Positions 53,321 through 61,548 of a stretch of DNA of 64,000 nucleotides are shown here, piece after piece. Where the stretch lies: NCBI GenBank assembly GCA_037444685.1, contig JBBILX010000005.1:197611-261610 (forward strand), in the 5' to 3' direction. The notes beneath the pieces are model-generated. The model did not search any database. It worked only from the letters and a program-made list of their open reading frames with translations, and was not told the DNA's origin. Source of the stretch: UBA964 sp037444685. GTDB lineage: Bacteria; Pseudomonadota; Gammaproteobacteria; Steroidobacterales; Steroidobacteraceae. The translations under genes were made by a program, and so were the position numbers. Position 1 is the stretch's first letter. Each line of letters begins with the position of its first letter.

Positions 53321-54013
53321 TCAGTCTGGCAGCTCGCCGACGACGCAGGTCTCGAACTGCGTCTTGGCGGCCGCTAGCGTGCGACCGTCCGCGCCGAGCA
53401 GCCGAGTGCCGCCGCCGACCGGCGCGCTGACATTCGGTGCGGTCGCCGGATCCGCGGCCGGCTCGATCCACGCGCCCGGCAGACCAAGGCGCGCGCAGGC
53501 CACGCAGAAGGTCCTAGCGGCCGGGCCGTCGGCGACGCCCTCGAGTCGATGCGTCGACAGCCTCCCGTCGCCTTCGAGCGCGAGCAGCCGCGGCTCGCTG
53601 TGAACGCCACGCTCACGCCACCACGCGCCGAGCGTCAGGCGCAATTCGTGACGGCGCGCGAAGGCGCGCAAAGCGTCGATCTCGGCGCTGCGTGGCTCGA
53701 GTGCAAAGGCATCGCGCGCCCTCGTCGGCAGCAGTGCTGCCGCAGCGAGCGGCGAGGTGCCGAGGGCCAGCCAGTCGAGACGGGAGCATACACTCATGCT
53801 GCGCGCGAGCTGGACCATCAGCGCCGCGAAGGCGCGCTCGCGCGAGCCGCCGAGATCGTGGCCGTCGACGAATGGTGGCGCGCTCTGCAGCAGCCCGACG
53901 CGCAGCGCTCCGCCCCGTCCGGCAGGTGCTGGCAGCCGTTGCGCGGCCGGCACCGCTGCCGTGAACGTGCCGATCAGGCCGGCCGCGACCAGCACTTCAC
54001 GCCGCGTCCACAT
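53321..54013 (-). CDS. exported degenerate nitrilase-like protein (probable pseudoenzyme)
   Basis: A 230-residue protein with a Tat-type signal (MWTRREVLVAAGLIGTFTA). The mature part keeps the outline of a nitrilase fold (LRVGLLQSAPPFVDGHDL at the start; TRLLGADGRTLAAAKTQFE near the end, like HSKIYDWDGRVLADT in the neighbour). The catalytic Glu position reads RLDWLALGTSP where the neighbour has LLLFPEFCLTG, and the Cys-containing central segment is absent. So the Glu-Lys-Cys triad is lost. It follows the intact nitrilase by 10 bases in the same operon. A regulatory or binding role is possible; this is inference. Confidence 0.7.
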   Translation of the reverse strand: MWTRREVLVAAGLIGTFTAAVPAAQRLPAPAGRGGALRVGLLQSAPPFVDGHDLGGSRERAFAALMVQLARSMSVCSRLDWLALGTSPLAAAALLPTRARDAFALEPRSAEIDALRAFARRHELRLTLGAWWRERGVHSEPRLLALEGDGRLSTHRLEGVADGPAARTFCVACARLGLPGAWIEPAADPATAPNVSAPVGGGTRLLGADGRTLAAAKTQFETCVVGELPD

Positions 54014-54023
54014 CCGAAGCGGC

Positions 54024-55067
54024 TCAGCGATCGGATGGCGGCGTGATGACGCCCGCCGCGACGAGATTCCGATAGGCTTCCTGCTGCACCTCGAGGATGC
54101 GTGCCTTCGAGTCCATCGGTGCATCGGCAAAGCGGTTCGGCGGGTACAGCGTGGTCCTGTTGTAGAGCGGACGGTAGATGTCCAGTCGCTGGCGCAACAG
54201 GCGGTTGCCGCTGCCGGGGATCGAGCGCATGCGCCGCAGCGCTTCGACGTCGATCCAGGCGCTGCAGACCGTTGATTCGCCGGGCCCGCCCGTGTCCGCG
54301 AGCACGCGGCCGTCCCAGTCGTAGATCTTCGAGTGACCGGCCGTCGAGCCCTGGGGCAGGGGCCCGCCGATCTGGCCGGTCTGGTTGGCGGAGACCAGAT
54401 ACATCATGTTCTCGCTGGCACGGACCTTCTTGGCCGATTCCCAGCTCCAGGTGTCGGAGGCGCCGTGATCGGACGTAGGATGCAGCAGCACCTCGGCGCC
54501 GCGCAGCATGAACATGCGCGCCGCCTTCGGGTACATGATCTCGCCGCAAGGCATCATCGCGATGTTCCCAAGATCGGTCTTCGCGACCGGGAAAGTGCCC
54601 TCGACGCCGTAGCGATCGAGATACTGATCCATGAAGTCGTGCGGTGAGCCGGTCTGCACCGTGTTGATGCGGCGGTACTTGAGCAAGATGTCGCCGGACG
54701 GGTTGATCAGGTACGAGCAATTGAAGTAGCGGCCGGGCCAGCTCGGATCGCGCTCATACGAGTTCAGTCCCATCCAGATCCGGAGGTTCTGCGCCTCGCG
54801 CTGCAGCCGCTCGGTGACCGGCCCGGGGATCTCGATGCAGGCTTTCTCGATCCACTCGGCCGCGCTCTCTTGCAGCGGGAAGCCAGTCAGGCAGAACTCC
54901 GGGAACAGCAGCAGTTGTCGGCCGCCGTCGCGGGCCACGCCGCGCGCCAGCACGATCCACCGGTCGATCGAGCGGTTCATGATCACGAGCGCCTCGTCGC
55001 GACTGCGGGCGCCGTTGACGAGGTTGCAGTAGACCTGCATGCAGGTGGCACGCCAAGGCTGGATCAT
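54024..55067 (-). CDS. carbon-nitrogen hydrolase (nitrilase superfamily)
   Basis: A 347-residue enzyme with the complete nitrilase triad: Glu in LLLFPEFCLTGFP, Lys in DILLKYRRINT, and Cys in MMPCGEIMYPKAARMF (CGE instead of the more usual CYE or CWE). It hydrolyses amides or nitriles; the substrate is unknown. No signal peptide is visible, so it is cytosolic. The ATG at 55067 is preceded by GGGAGG at ideal spacing, which fixes the start. The first 60 residues (MQVYCNLVNGARSRDEALVIMNRSIDRW) are typical of amidase-like members. The degenerate exported paralogue follows immediately. Confidence 0.9.
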   Translation of the reverse strand: MIQPWRATCMQVYCNLVNGARSRDEALVIMNRSIDRWIVLARGVARDGGRQLLLFPEFCLTGFPLQESAAEWIEKACIEIPGPVTERLQREAQNLRIWMGLNSYERDPSWPGRYFNCSYLINPSGDILLKYRRINTVQTGSPHDFMDQYLDRYGVEGTFPVAKTDLGNIAMMPCGEIMYPKAARMFMLRGAEVLLHPTSDHGASDTWSWESAKKVRASENMMYLVSANQTGQIGGPLPQGSTAGHSKIYDWDGRVLADTGGPGESTVCSAWIDVEALRRMRSIPGSGNRLLRQRLDIYRPLYNRTTLYPPNRFADAPMDSKARILEVQQEAYRNLVAAGVITPPSDR

Positions 55068-55151
55068 CGGGCCTCCCGGACGGTGAGTTTCGGTGGGTGA
55101 AGATAGTAGAGTGAGGGCGTCGCCGCGCGGTGCGGCGCAGGGGTGACCGAC

Positions 55152-56042
55152 ATGCGAAAGGACGGAGTCCCGTCGCTGCAATGCAAGGTCAGGCTGCTCG
55201 GTGTCGTGCTGCTCGCGAATGCTGTGCCGGGCGGTGCGCCGGCCGCGTTCGCTGCCGAACCGATGCCGATCCCGCGTGAGCAGCTCGTTGCGGCGAGCTA
55301 TCGGCAGGGCATGACGGCGTTTCAGCAGCGCTGTAGCGCCTGCCATTCGCTCGCCGAGGGCGGCAACGATCTCGCCGGGCCGAACCTGCACGGGATGTTC
55401 GCGCGCGAGGCTGGCAGCAGGCGTGGATTCGCCTACTCCGATGCGATGGAGAGTGCCGGATTCCGCTGGACTCCCGAGCGGCTGCTGACGCTGATCTCCG
55501 ACCCGCAGCGGCTGGTGCCGGGTACGTCCATGCTGCTGCCGGAGCCCGTGCCCGAGGCCGATCGGATCGCGCTCATCAGCTTCGTGATGCTGGAGACCGG
55601 CGGCGCCGACTGGCCGCGGCCGGCAACCCCGCCATCGGCCGCGGCACAACCTTCGCAGGGCGGAGGCAGCCCTGCGGGTCGCGATGCCGATCTGGCGGTC
55701 CGTTTCCCATCGTTCTGGAATCACCTGATGAGCAACACGACGCGTTACCGGTTGCAGCGAGGCGAGGGTGACTTCCGCTTCGATGCCTACTTCGAGCCCG
55801 ATGGCAGCGTGGGCACCAACGTCGACGGCATGCGCGGGTTCTGGCGCGTCGATGCGAACGACATGTTCTGTTACGCGCTCTACGGCATGCCGGTGCCACC
55901 GCGGCAGCTCGTCGAGTGCTTCCCCGTGGTCGCGATGAGCATCCCGCGCTTCCGCGAGGACCTGTGGACGACGACGCTGCCCAGCGGCGAGAGGCTCACC
56001 GGTGGCATCGTCGCCGGTCGACCAGACGGGGCGCGGCCATGA
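55152..56042 (+). CDS. exported c-type cytochrome with C-terminal extension
   Basis: A 296-residue protein: Sec signal (VRLLGVVLLANAVPGGAPAAFA), then a class I cytochrome c domain with heme motif CSACH and GPNLHGMFAREAGSRRGFAYSDAM, and the distal Met ligand candidate in VPGTSMLLP. After a proline-rich linker the last 130 residues (RFPSFWNHLMSNTTRYRLQRGEGDFRFDAYFEPDGS onward) form a domain I do not recognise, with two cysteines (MFCYALYG, VECFP). I chose the ATG at 55152, preceded by AGGGG, over a GTG three codons earlier. Its stop overlaps the dipeptidase start (ATGA). Confidence 0.87.
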   Translation: MRKDGVPSLQCKVRLLGVVLLANAVPGGAPAAFAAEPMPIPREQLVAASYRQGMTAFQQRCSACHSLAEGGNDLAGPNLHGMFAREAGSRRGFAYSDAMESAGFRWTPERLLTLISDPQRLVPGTSMLLPEPVPEADRIALISFVMLETGGADWPRPATPPSAAAQPSQGGGSPAGRDADLAVRFPSFWNHLMSNTTRYRLQRGEGDFRFDAYFEPDGSVGTNVDGMRGFWRVDANDMFCYALYGMPVPPRQLVECFPVVAMSIPRFREDLWTTTLPSGERLTGGIVAGRPDGARP

Positions 56043-58537
56043 GCGCATCTGCCCGGTGGCCGTGGGCGTCGGCCGTGGCCGCGACCGCCGCGCTGCTCGT
56101 CACGGCGGCCTACTCGGCCGCACTCGTCAGGGACCCGTCGCGGCCTGCCGCCGCGACCGCCGCGCCGAAGCTGCCACGCGCCGAGGCCACGGCGCGGATC
56201 CCGGCGCGCGCCCGCGCCTTGCACCGCCGCGTGCTGACGCTGGACACCCACCTCGATACGACGATGCACCTGGCCCGCCCTGGCTGGAGCGTGCTCAAGC
56301 GGCATTCGCTGCGCACCGACCCGTCGCAGGTCGATCTGCCGCGCATGCGGGAGGGCGGACTCGACGGTGGCTTCTGGGCCATCTTCGTCGCGCAGGGTCC
56401 GCGCACGGCCGAGGGGCACGTGCAGGCGCGCGACCAGGCCTTGCGGATCGCACTGCGGTTGCGGGAGATGGTGGCGCGTCACGGCGACCAGTTCGAGCTC
56501 GCCACCACGGCCGAAGATGCCGCTCGGATCGCCGCCCGCGGCCGCAGCATCGTGTACCTCTCGATAGAGAATGGCTACCCACTCGGCACGGACCCGACGC
56601 TGTTGCGTACCTTCTACGACCTTGGCGTGCGCATGTTCGGGCCGGTCCATTTCGCGAACAACGAGCTCGGCGATTCGTCGACCGATCCGAAAGGACCGGA
56701 ATGGGGCGGACTCAGTCCGCTCGGCAAACGGCTCGTCGCCGAGGCCAACCGGCTCGGCATCGTGCTCGACGCTTCACACGCTTCGGACGCCGTGCTCGAC
56801 CAGATGCTCGAGCTCTCGCAGGCGCCGATCATCCTGTCGCACTCGGGCTTCAAGGCGGTCTACGACCATCCGCGCAACATCGACGACGACCGTCTGCGCC
56901 GCATTGCCGCCGCCGGCGGTGTGATCAGCATGAACTCTCTGCCGGCCTACCTGCAGCGCGTCGACGTGCCACCCGAGCGCGCCGCGGCGCTGGCGCCGCT
57001 GATGCGCCGCTACATGAACTACAGCGAGCTGACTCCCGAGGCCGCCGCGCAGTTCGTCGCCGAGCGCGACGCGATCGACCGACGTTACCCGGTGCGGCCG
57101 GTCGACTTCGAGGACTTCATGGCGCACATGCTGCATGCCCTGCGCATCGTCGGCCCCGAGCATGTCGCGATCGGACTCGACTGGGATGGCGGAGGTGGCG
57201 TGATCGGCATGGCCGACGTCACGGCCATCCCGCGCATCACCGCGCGCCTGCTCGAGGAAGGCTACAGCGAGGCCGACATCGAGAAGATCTGGAGCGGCAA
57301 CGTACTGCGGGTGCTGCGCGCCGCCGAGGAGGTCCGCGACCGGCTCGCGCAGGCGCGCAGCCTTCACGCGCGGATGCTCAACGTCGACGCGCACGCGGAC
57401 GTCCTGCATCCCGACTCGCGTTCGCAGTACTTCGATCCGGGCGGGCGTTCGAGGCTCGAGCTCGAGCGGCTGCGCGCGGGCGGCATCGATGTGCAGACGC
57501 TCGCCGTCGCCGTCGGCCCGGGGCCGCGCAGCGCCGAATCGTATGCGGCCGCGCGGCGTGAGGCGCGCGACAAACTCGCGACCATCCGCGGCTTCCTCGC
57601 TGCCAATGCCGGGGCCGTCGAGCCGGTGCGCAGCGCCGACGACATCGAGCGCGTGCATCGCGAGGGCAAGGTCGGCATTCTGATCGCCTTCCAGAATGCG
57701 CGGATCCTCGGCACCGACCTCGGCGCGATCGACGAGTGGTACCGCGAGGGCGTGCGCGTCTTCGGTCTCACGCACGCTGGCAACAACGACTTTGCGGACT
57801 CGTCGCGCCCGACACCACCGGAGGGCGAGCTCCACGGCGGATTGTCGGCGCTCGGACGCGCCGCGATCGCGCGGCTCAACGATCTCGGCGTGCTCATCGA
57901 TGTCTCGCAGCTGACGCCGGCCGGCGTGCAGCAGATCGTGCAGCTCAGTCGCGCACCGGTTGTCGCGACGCATTCGGCCGCGCGCGCACTGGTCGATCAC
58001 GTGCGCAGCCTCGCCGATCAGGAACTCGACGCGATCGCCGCGCGGGGTGGCCTGGTCTGCGTGCCGCCGTTCTCGGCTTATCTCGCGCCGGTGCCTGACG
58101 ATCTTGCGCCCAAGGTCGCGAGGCTGCGCGCCGAGTTCGGCCTGTCCGCGGACTTTGCGCCGACGCTGGCGGGCTTCGCCGCAGGGCTTCAGGTTCTGCC
58201 GCGGGAGCGCCAGGGGGAGTTCCTTGCGCGGCTCGGCGCGCTGCGGCCGCGCGCGACCGTGCGCGACTACGTCGACCACATCGACTACGTCGCCAGGCGC
58301 ATCGGCGTCGCCCACGTCTGCATCGGTACCGATTTCGATCACGGCGCCGGCGTCGCCGGCTATGACCACGCCGGCGAGGCGACCCATGTCACGGCGGAGT
58401 TCCTGCGGCGCGGCTATTCCGAGTCGGACATCGCGGCAATTTGGGGCGAGAACTTCCTGCGCGTGCTGCGGGCCGTCGAAGCGGCGGCGCGGCCCGAAGC
58501 CCGGCGCGCGGCACTTGCAGCCGATGAGGTCGGATGA
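56039..58537 (+). CDS. tandem M19 (membrane dipeptidase) fusion, second half degenerate
   Basis: An 832-residue protein with an N-terminal signal anchor (residues 8-30) and two successive M19 renal-dipeptidase domains. The first (about 60-430) has the metal ligands expected from human dipeptidase: His71 and Asp73 (DTHLDT), Glu177 (SIENG), His247 (DASH), His268 (LSHSG), and Asp381/383. The second (about 440-815) keeps His452/Asp454 (DAHAD), His645 (ATHSA) and Asp765/767, but has Gln552 (AFQNAR) for the bridging Glu and Gln624 (DVSQ) for a His. M19 enzymes cleave dipeptides, often with D-amino acids. A single polypeptide with one active and one altered site is unusual. It is coupled to the genes on both sides. 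Confidence 0.93.
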   Translation: MSASARWPWASAVAATAALLVTAAYSAALVRDPSRPAAATAAPKLPRAEATARIPARARALHRRVLTLDTHLDTTMHLARPGWSVLKRHSLRTDPSQVDLPRMREGGLDGGFWAIFVAQGPRTAEGHVQARDQALRIALRLREMVARHGDQFELATTAEDAARIAARGRSIVYLSIENGYPLGTDPTLLRTFYDLGVRMFGPVHFANNELGDSSTDPKGPEWGGLSPLGKRLVAEANRLGIVLDASHASDAVLDQMLELSQAPIILSHSGFKAVYDHPRNIDDDRLRRIAAAGGVISMNSLPAYLQRVDVPPERAAALAPLMRRYMNYSELTPEAAAQFVAERDAIDRRYPVRPVDFEDFMAHMLHALRIVGPEHVAIGLDWDGGGGVIGMADVTAIPRITARLLEEGYSEADIEKIWSGNVLRVLRAAEEVRDRLAQARSLHARMLNVDAHADVLHPDSRSQYFDPGGRSRLELERLRAGGIDVQTLAVAVGPGPRSAESYAAARREARDKLATIRGFLAANAGAVEPVRSADDIERVHREGKVGILIAFQNARILGTDLGAIDEWYREGVRVFGLTHAGNNDFADSSRPTPPEGELHGGLSALGRAAIARLNDLGVLIDVSQLTPAGVQQIVQLSRAPVVATHSAARALVDHVRSLADQELDAIAARGGLVCVPPFSAYLAPVPDDLAPKVARLRAEFGLSADFAPTLAGFAAGLQVLPRERQGEFLARLGALRPRATVRDYVDHIDYVARRIGVAHVCIGTDFDHGAGVAGYDHAGEATHVTAEFLRRGYSESDIAAIWGENFLRVLRAVEAAARPEARRAALAADEVG

Positions 58538-60072
58538 GACGCAGAGAGTTTCTCGGTAGGCTGTCGGCCGGGGTCGGGGTCGGTTTGGCTGGCGCGCGGG
58601 CAGGCGCCGCGTCCCGGAGCGGCGCCGAGTCGGCCTCGCGCTCGTTCATGTGGGATCTGATCGTGATAGGGGGCGGCACGGCCGGCATGCCGGCGGCGAT
58701 CTTCGCCGCTCAGGCGGGGGCCAGGGTTCTCGTGCTTGAACGCTCGCCGGTGCTCGGCGGCACGCTCGATCGCTCGACTGGCCAGATGGCGGCTTCGCGC
58801 ACCGTGTTCCAGCGAGCGCTCGGTATCGAAGACTCGCCTGACCTGCACTACACCGACAACATGCGCATCAACAGTGGCACTGCGGATCCCGCGATCACGC
58901 GCCGATTCGTCGATGAGGCGCCCGAGACGCTGAACTGGCTCGCCTCCCAGGGATTCACGGTCCGCCCCGGGCACCCGGTCACCGGACTCGGCCACGATCC
59001 CTTTCTCGTGCGCCGCTACCAGATGGGCCCTGAGGGTGGGCTGTCGATCCTGAAGGCCATGAGACCCGCGTTCGACACCGAGGTTGCGCGCGGCCGCGTC
59101 GCCTTGCGGCTCGAGACCGCCGCAGTCGATCTGCTGCAGGAGCCCGCTGGCGCCATCGTCGGGGTGGCCAGCGAGGACGCCGGTGGCCGACGCGAGCAGC
59201 ACCGCGGACGTGCCGTCCTGATCGCAAGCGGAGGCTGCGCCGCGAATCCACGGCTGTTCGAGGAACTGCACGGTGTGCCACTGACCACGCTGATGGCCCA
59301 TCCCTACAGCCAGGGCCAGGGCCTGCTGCTCGCGCAGGGCGCGGGCGGCTACCTTCGCGGAGGCGACAAGTACATGCCGCTGTTCGGCGCCTTCCTCGAG
59401 AGCGACCAGTTCCCGAGCGCGCAGGAGGCCCCATTCGTCAGTGCCGTCGAGCGACGCCCGCCGTGGGAGATCTGGGTCAATAGCCGCGGCGAGCGCTTCG
59501 TGCGCGAGGATCATGCCGGCCACGAGCACCGCCAGCAGGCGCTGCGGCGCCAGCCCGGCCAGCGGCTCTGGGTCATCGCCGATCAGCGAATGCTCGAGCG
59601 TGCGCCGCCATTCATCGCCGGCTGGGACGCGACGCGGATCCGCGCAGCCGCAGCGGCTCGCCATCCGATGATCGCGCAGGACCACGACCTGCGCGTGCTG
59701 GCGCTGAAGGCAGGTATCGATCCGGCCGGACTCGCCTCGACGGTGGCGGGCTACAACGCGGCGATCGCGACGGGCGCCGCTGATCCGCTCGGGCGCGAGT
59801 TCAGGCCGCTGGCGCTTGCCGCGCCTCCCTACGTCGCCGTGCGGATGACGGGCTGGACGCTCGTCTCGTTCGCGGGCATCGCGGTCGATGCCGATCTGCG
59901 TGTGCTGCGGCGGGGCGGTCGCCCGATCCCGAACCTCTACGCAGCCGGCGAGGTCATCGGCGCGGGCGCGACCTCCGGCGCCGCTTACACCAACGGCAGC
60001 CTCGTGACCCCGGCCCTCGCCTTCGGACGCTGGCTCGGCCGGCGCGTGTGGTCGTTGCCGGCGCAGGGCTGA
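58534..60072 (+). CDS. Tat-exported FAD-dependent dehydrogenase (fumarate reductase/KSTD-like fold)
   Basis: A 512-residue flavoprotein. A Tat-type signal (RRREFLGRLSAGVGVGLAGA) precedes the FAD-binding motif LIVIGGGTAGMPAAIFAAQAG. VLERSPVLGGT, VNSRGERFVRED, and the C-terminal NLYAAGEVIGAGATSGAAYTNGSLVTPALAFGRWLG fit the fumarate-reductase/3-ketosteroid-dehydrogenase class, where FAD is held non-covalently. The substrate is not deducible. An exported dehydrogenase next to an exported cytochrome c suggests the two form an electron-transfer pair, with the M19 protein supplying the substrate; this is inference. Its start overlaps the dipeptidase stop (ATGA). Confidence 0.9.
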   Translation: MRRREFLGRLSAGVGVGLAGARAGAASRSGAESASRSFMWDLIVIGGGTAGMPAAIFAAQAGARVLVLERSPVLGGTLDRSTGQMAASRTVFQRALGIEDSPDLHYTDNMRINSGTADPAITRRFVDEAPETLNWLASQGFTVRPGHPVTGLGHDPFLVRRYQMGPEGGLSILKAMRPAFDTEVARGRVALRLETAAVDLLQEPAGAIVGVASEDAGGRREQHRGRAVLIASGGCAANPRLFEELHGVPLTTLMAHPYSQGQGLLLAQGAGGYLRGGDKYMPLFGAFLESDQFPSAQEAPFVSAVERRPPWEIWVNSRGERFVREDHAGHEHRQQALRRQPGQRLWVIADQRMLERAPPFIAGWDATRIRAAAAARHPMIAQDHDLRVLALKAGIDPAGLASTVAGYNAAIATGAADPLGREFRPLALAAPPYVAVRMTGWTLVSFAGIAVDADLRVLRRGGRPIPNLYAAGEVIGAGATSGAAYTNGSLVTPALAFGRWLGRRVWSLPAQG

Positions 60073-60163
60073 GCGGCGTCATACAGGATCGAACGTCGTG
60101 GGCGGACGCCGCATGCGCAGGTCTGTTGTTCTATTAAAGCAAACGAATAGTAAATAAAGATCT

Positions 60164-60178
60164 ATTGGATATATCAAT
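60164..60178 (+). promoter_or_regulatory. ATTG-N7-CAAT palindrome upstream of sbtA
   Basis: ATTGGATATATCAAT has perfectly complementary 4-base ends and fits the T-N11-A form of LysR-type regulator sites. It lies in an unusual A+T-rich island (about 60120-60185), 45 bases before the sbtA start, so it may be an operator at or near the promoter. It matches the aceE site at 7760-7774 at 12 of 15 positions. Confidence 0.4.
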
Positions 60179-60223
60179 CCAGACTCTCCTAGCATGCCGC
60201 GCCATCCCGAAGGAGCCGCCTGC

Positions 60224-61198
60224 ATGCCCGGATTCGATCTGCTGCTTGCCAACTTCCTCTCGCCCGTCGTGCTCGCGTTCGCGCTCGGCGTGATCGCCGG
60301 GCTGATCCGCAGTGAACTCGAACTGCCGGAAGCGATTCTCAAGCTGCTCGCGATTTACCTGCTGTTCTCGATCGGTCTCAAGGGTGGTTCCGAGCTGGCC
60401 AAAGTCGAGTTCAGCGCGATCTCGGGGCTGCTGCTCGCGACGATCGCGCTGACCATCGCGATCCCAGTGCTGTGCTTCTACGTGCTGCGCACGGTCGGAC
60501 GGCTCGACGTCGCGAATGCCGCGGCGGTCGCCGCCCACTACGGCTCGGTGAGTTCGGTGACGTTCTTCACGGCCATGACGCTCGCAAGCAGCTTGGGCAC
60601 GCCCAGCGAGGGCTATATGACCGGTGTCGTGGCGGTGATGGAATGGGGCGTGATCGTCGCGCTGATGCTCGCGCGCTGGCATCTCGGGCAGGAACGTGGC
60701 GGCACCCGCATCGGCGAACTCGTGCTCGACACGCTGCGCGGCCGCGGCATCATTCTGCTCACCGGCGGCATGGCGATCGGGATGCTGACCGGTGACAGCG
60801 GCTGGAGCCAGATCTCGCCGTTCTACGACGAGCTGTTCCGCGGCATGCTGATGCTGTTCCTGCTCGAGATGGGCATGACCGCTGCGCGGCAGATCCGCTC
60901 GTTCGCGCAGGTCGGCGTCGTGATGACCACGTTTGCGGTCGTCGCGCCGCTGCTGCTCGGCCTGCTTGGGACATGGGTGGGCCACGTCTTCGGGTTGTCG
61001 ACCGGTGGCGCCTTCGTACTCGGCGCCGTCTGTGCGAGCGCCTCGTACATCGACGCGCCCGCCGCCTGCCGAGCGGCGCTGCCGCAGGCCAATCCCGGCA
61101 TCTACCTGACCGCCTCGCTCGGCGTCACGTTCCCGTTCAACCTGCTCGTCGGCCTGCCGATTTATTACCAGTTTGCCCGCTGGCTTGGCGGCGCGTGA
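60224..61198 (+). CDS. sodium-dependent bicarbonate permease SbtA family
   Basis: A 324-residue membrane protein with about ten helices. FDLLLANFLSPVVLAFALGVIAGLIRSELELPEAILKLLAIYLLFSIGLKGG is the SbtA family N-terminus, described here in two pieces: FLSPVVLAFALGVIAG and ELPEAILKLLAIYLLFSIGL. The C-terminal half has AAHYGSVSSVTF and ASASYIDAPAACRAALP. In cyanobacteria SbtA imports bicarbonate with sodium; many heterotrophs carry relatives of unverified substrate. The ATG at 60224 follows AAGGAG at 8 bases, which decides the start over an ATG ten codons upstream. No SbtB-type PII gene follows. Confidence 0.9.
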   Translation: MPGFDLLLANFLSPVVLAFALGVIAGLIRSELELPEAILKLLAIYLLFSIGLKGGSELAKVEFSAISGLLLATIALTIAIPVLCFYVLRTVGRLDVANAAAVAAHYGSVSSVTFFTAMTLASSLGTPSEGYMTGVVAVMEWGVIVALMLARWHLGQERGGTRIGELVLDTLRGRGIILLTGGMAIGMLTGDSGWSQISPFYDELFRGMLMLFLLEMGMTAARQIRSFAQVGVVMTTFAVVAPLLLGLLGTWVGHVFGLSTGGAFVLGAVCASASYIDAPAACRAALPQANPGIYLTASLGVTFPFNLLVGLPIYYQFARWLGGA

Positions 61199-61279
61199 GC
61201 CGCCAGCGTGGGATTCGATGCCGATTCAGGCCTGATTGCGGGCAGGGCGCACTGCATCGCCATCATCCGAGGACCGAGC

Positions 61280-61507
61280 ATGGCCGAGAAAGACTCACGC
61301 ATCGATCGCGACGGGGCAGAGGCACGTGTCTGGTACGACGTCGAGGACATCCCGGTGCGGAAGACGTCCGAGTTCGAAGCCGAGACCTGGGATGCCGGCC
61401 CACCTCGCCCGTTTCCCATCGAGAGCGTGTGGATCAAGGGACTGCCAATCTCGAAAGCCGAGTTCGATACGCTCGTCGAGGCGGCGAGGGGCGGCAAAAG
61501 GGTTTAG
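61280..61507 (+). CDS. small hypothetical protein
   Basis: A 75-residue soluble protein (MAEKDSRIDRDGAEARVWYD...). I do not recognise the family. It has a mid-section rich in acidic and aromatic residues (EAETWDAGPPRPFPIESVWIK) and a basic end (GGKRV). GAGGA six bases before the ATG supports this start; a GTG at 61208 would add 24 residues with no better support. It lies between sbtA and the toxin-antitoxin pair. Confidence 0.5.
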   Translation: MAEKDSRIDRDGAEARVWYDVEDIPVRKTSEFEAETWDAGPPRPFPIESVWIKGLPISKAEFDTLVEAARGGKRV

Positions 61508-61548
61508 CAGCGCGGCGCTGCGCCTTCAACCGAAGCGGGACCGGCAGC

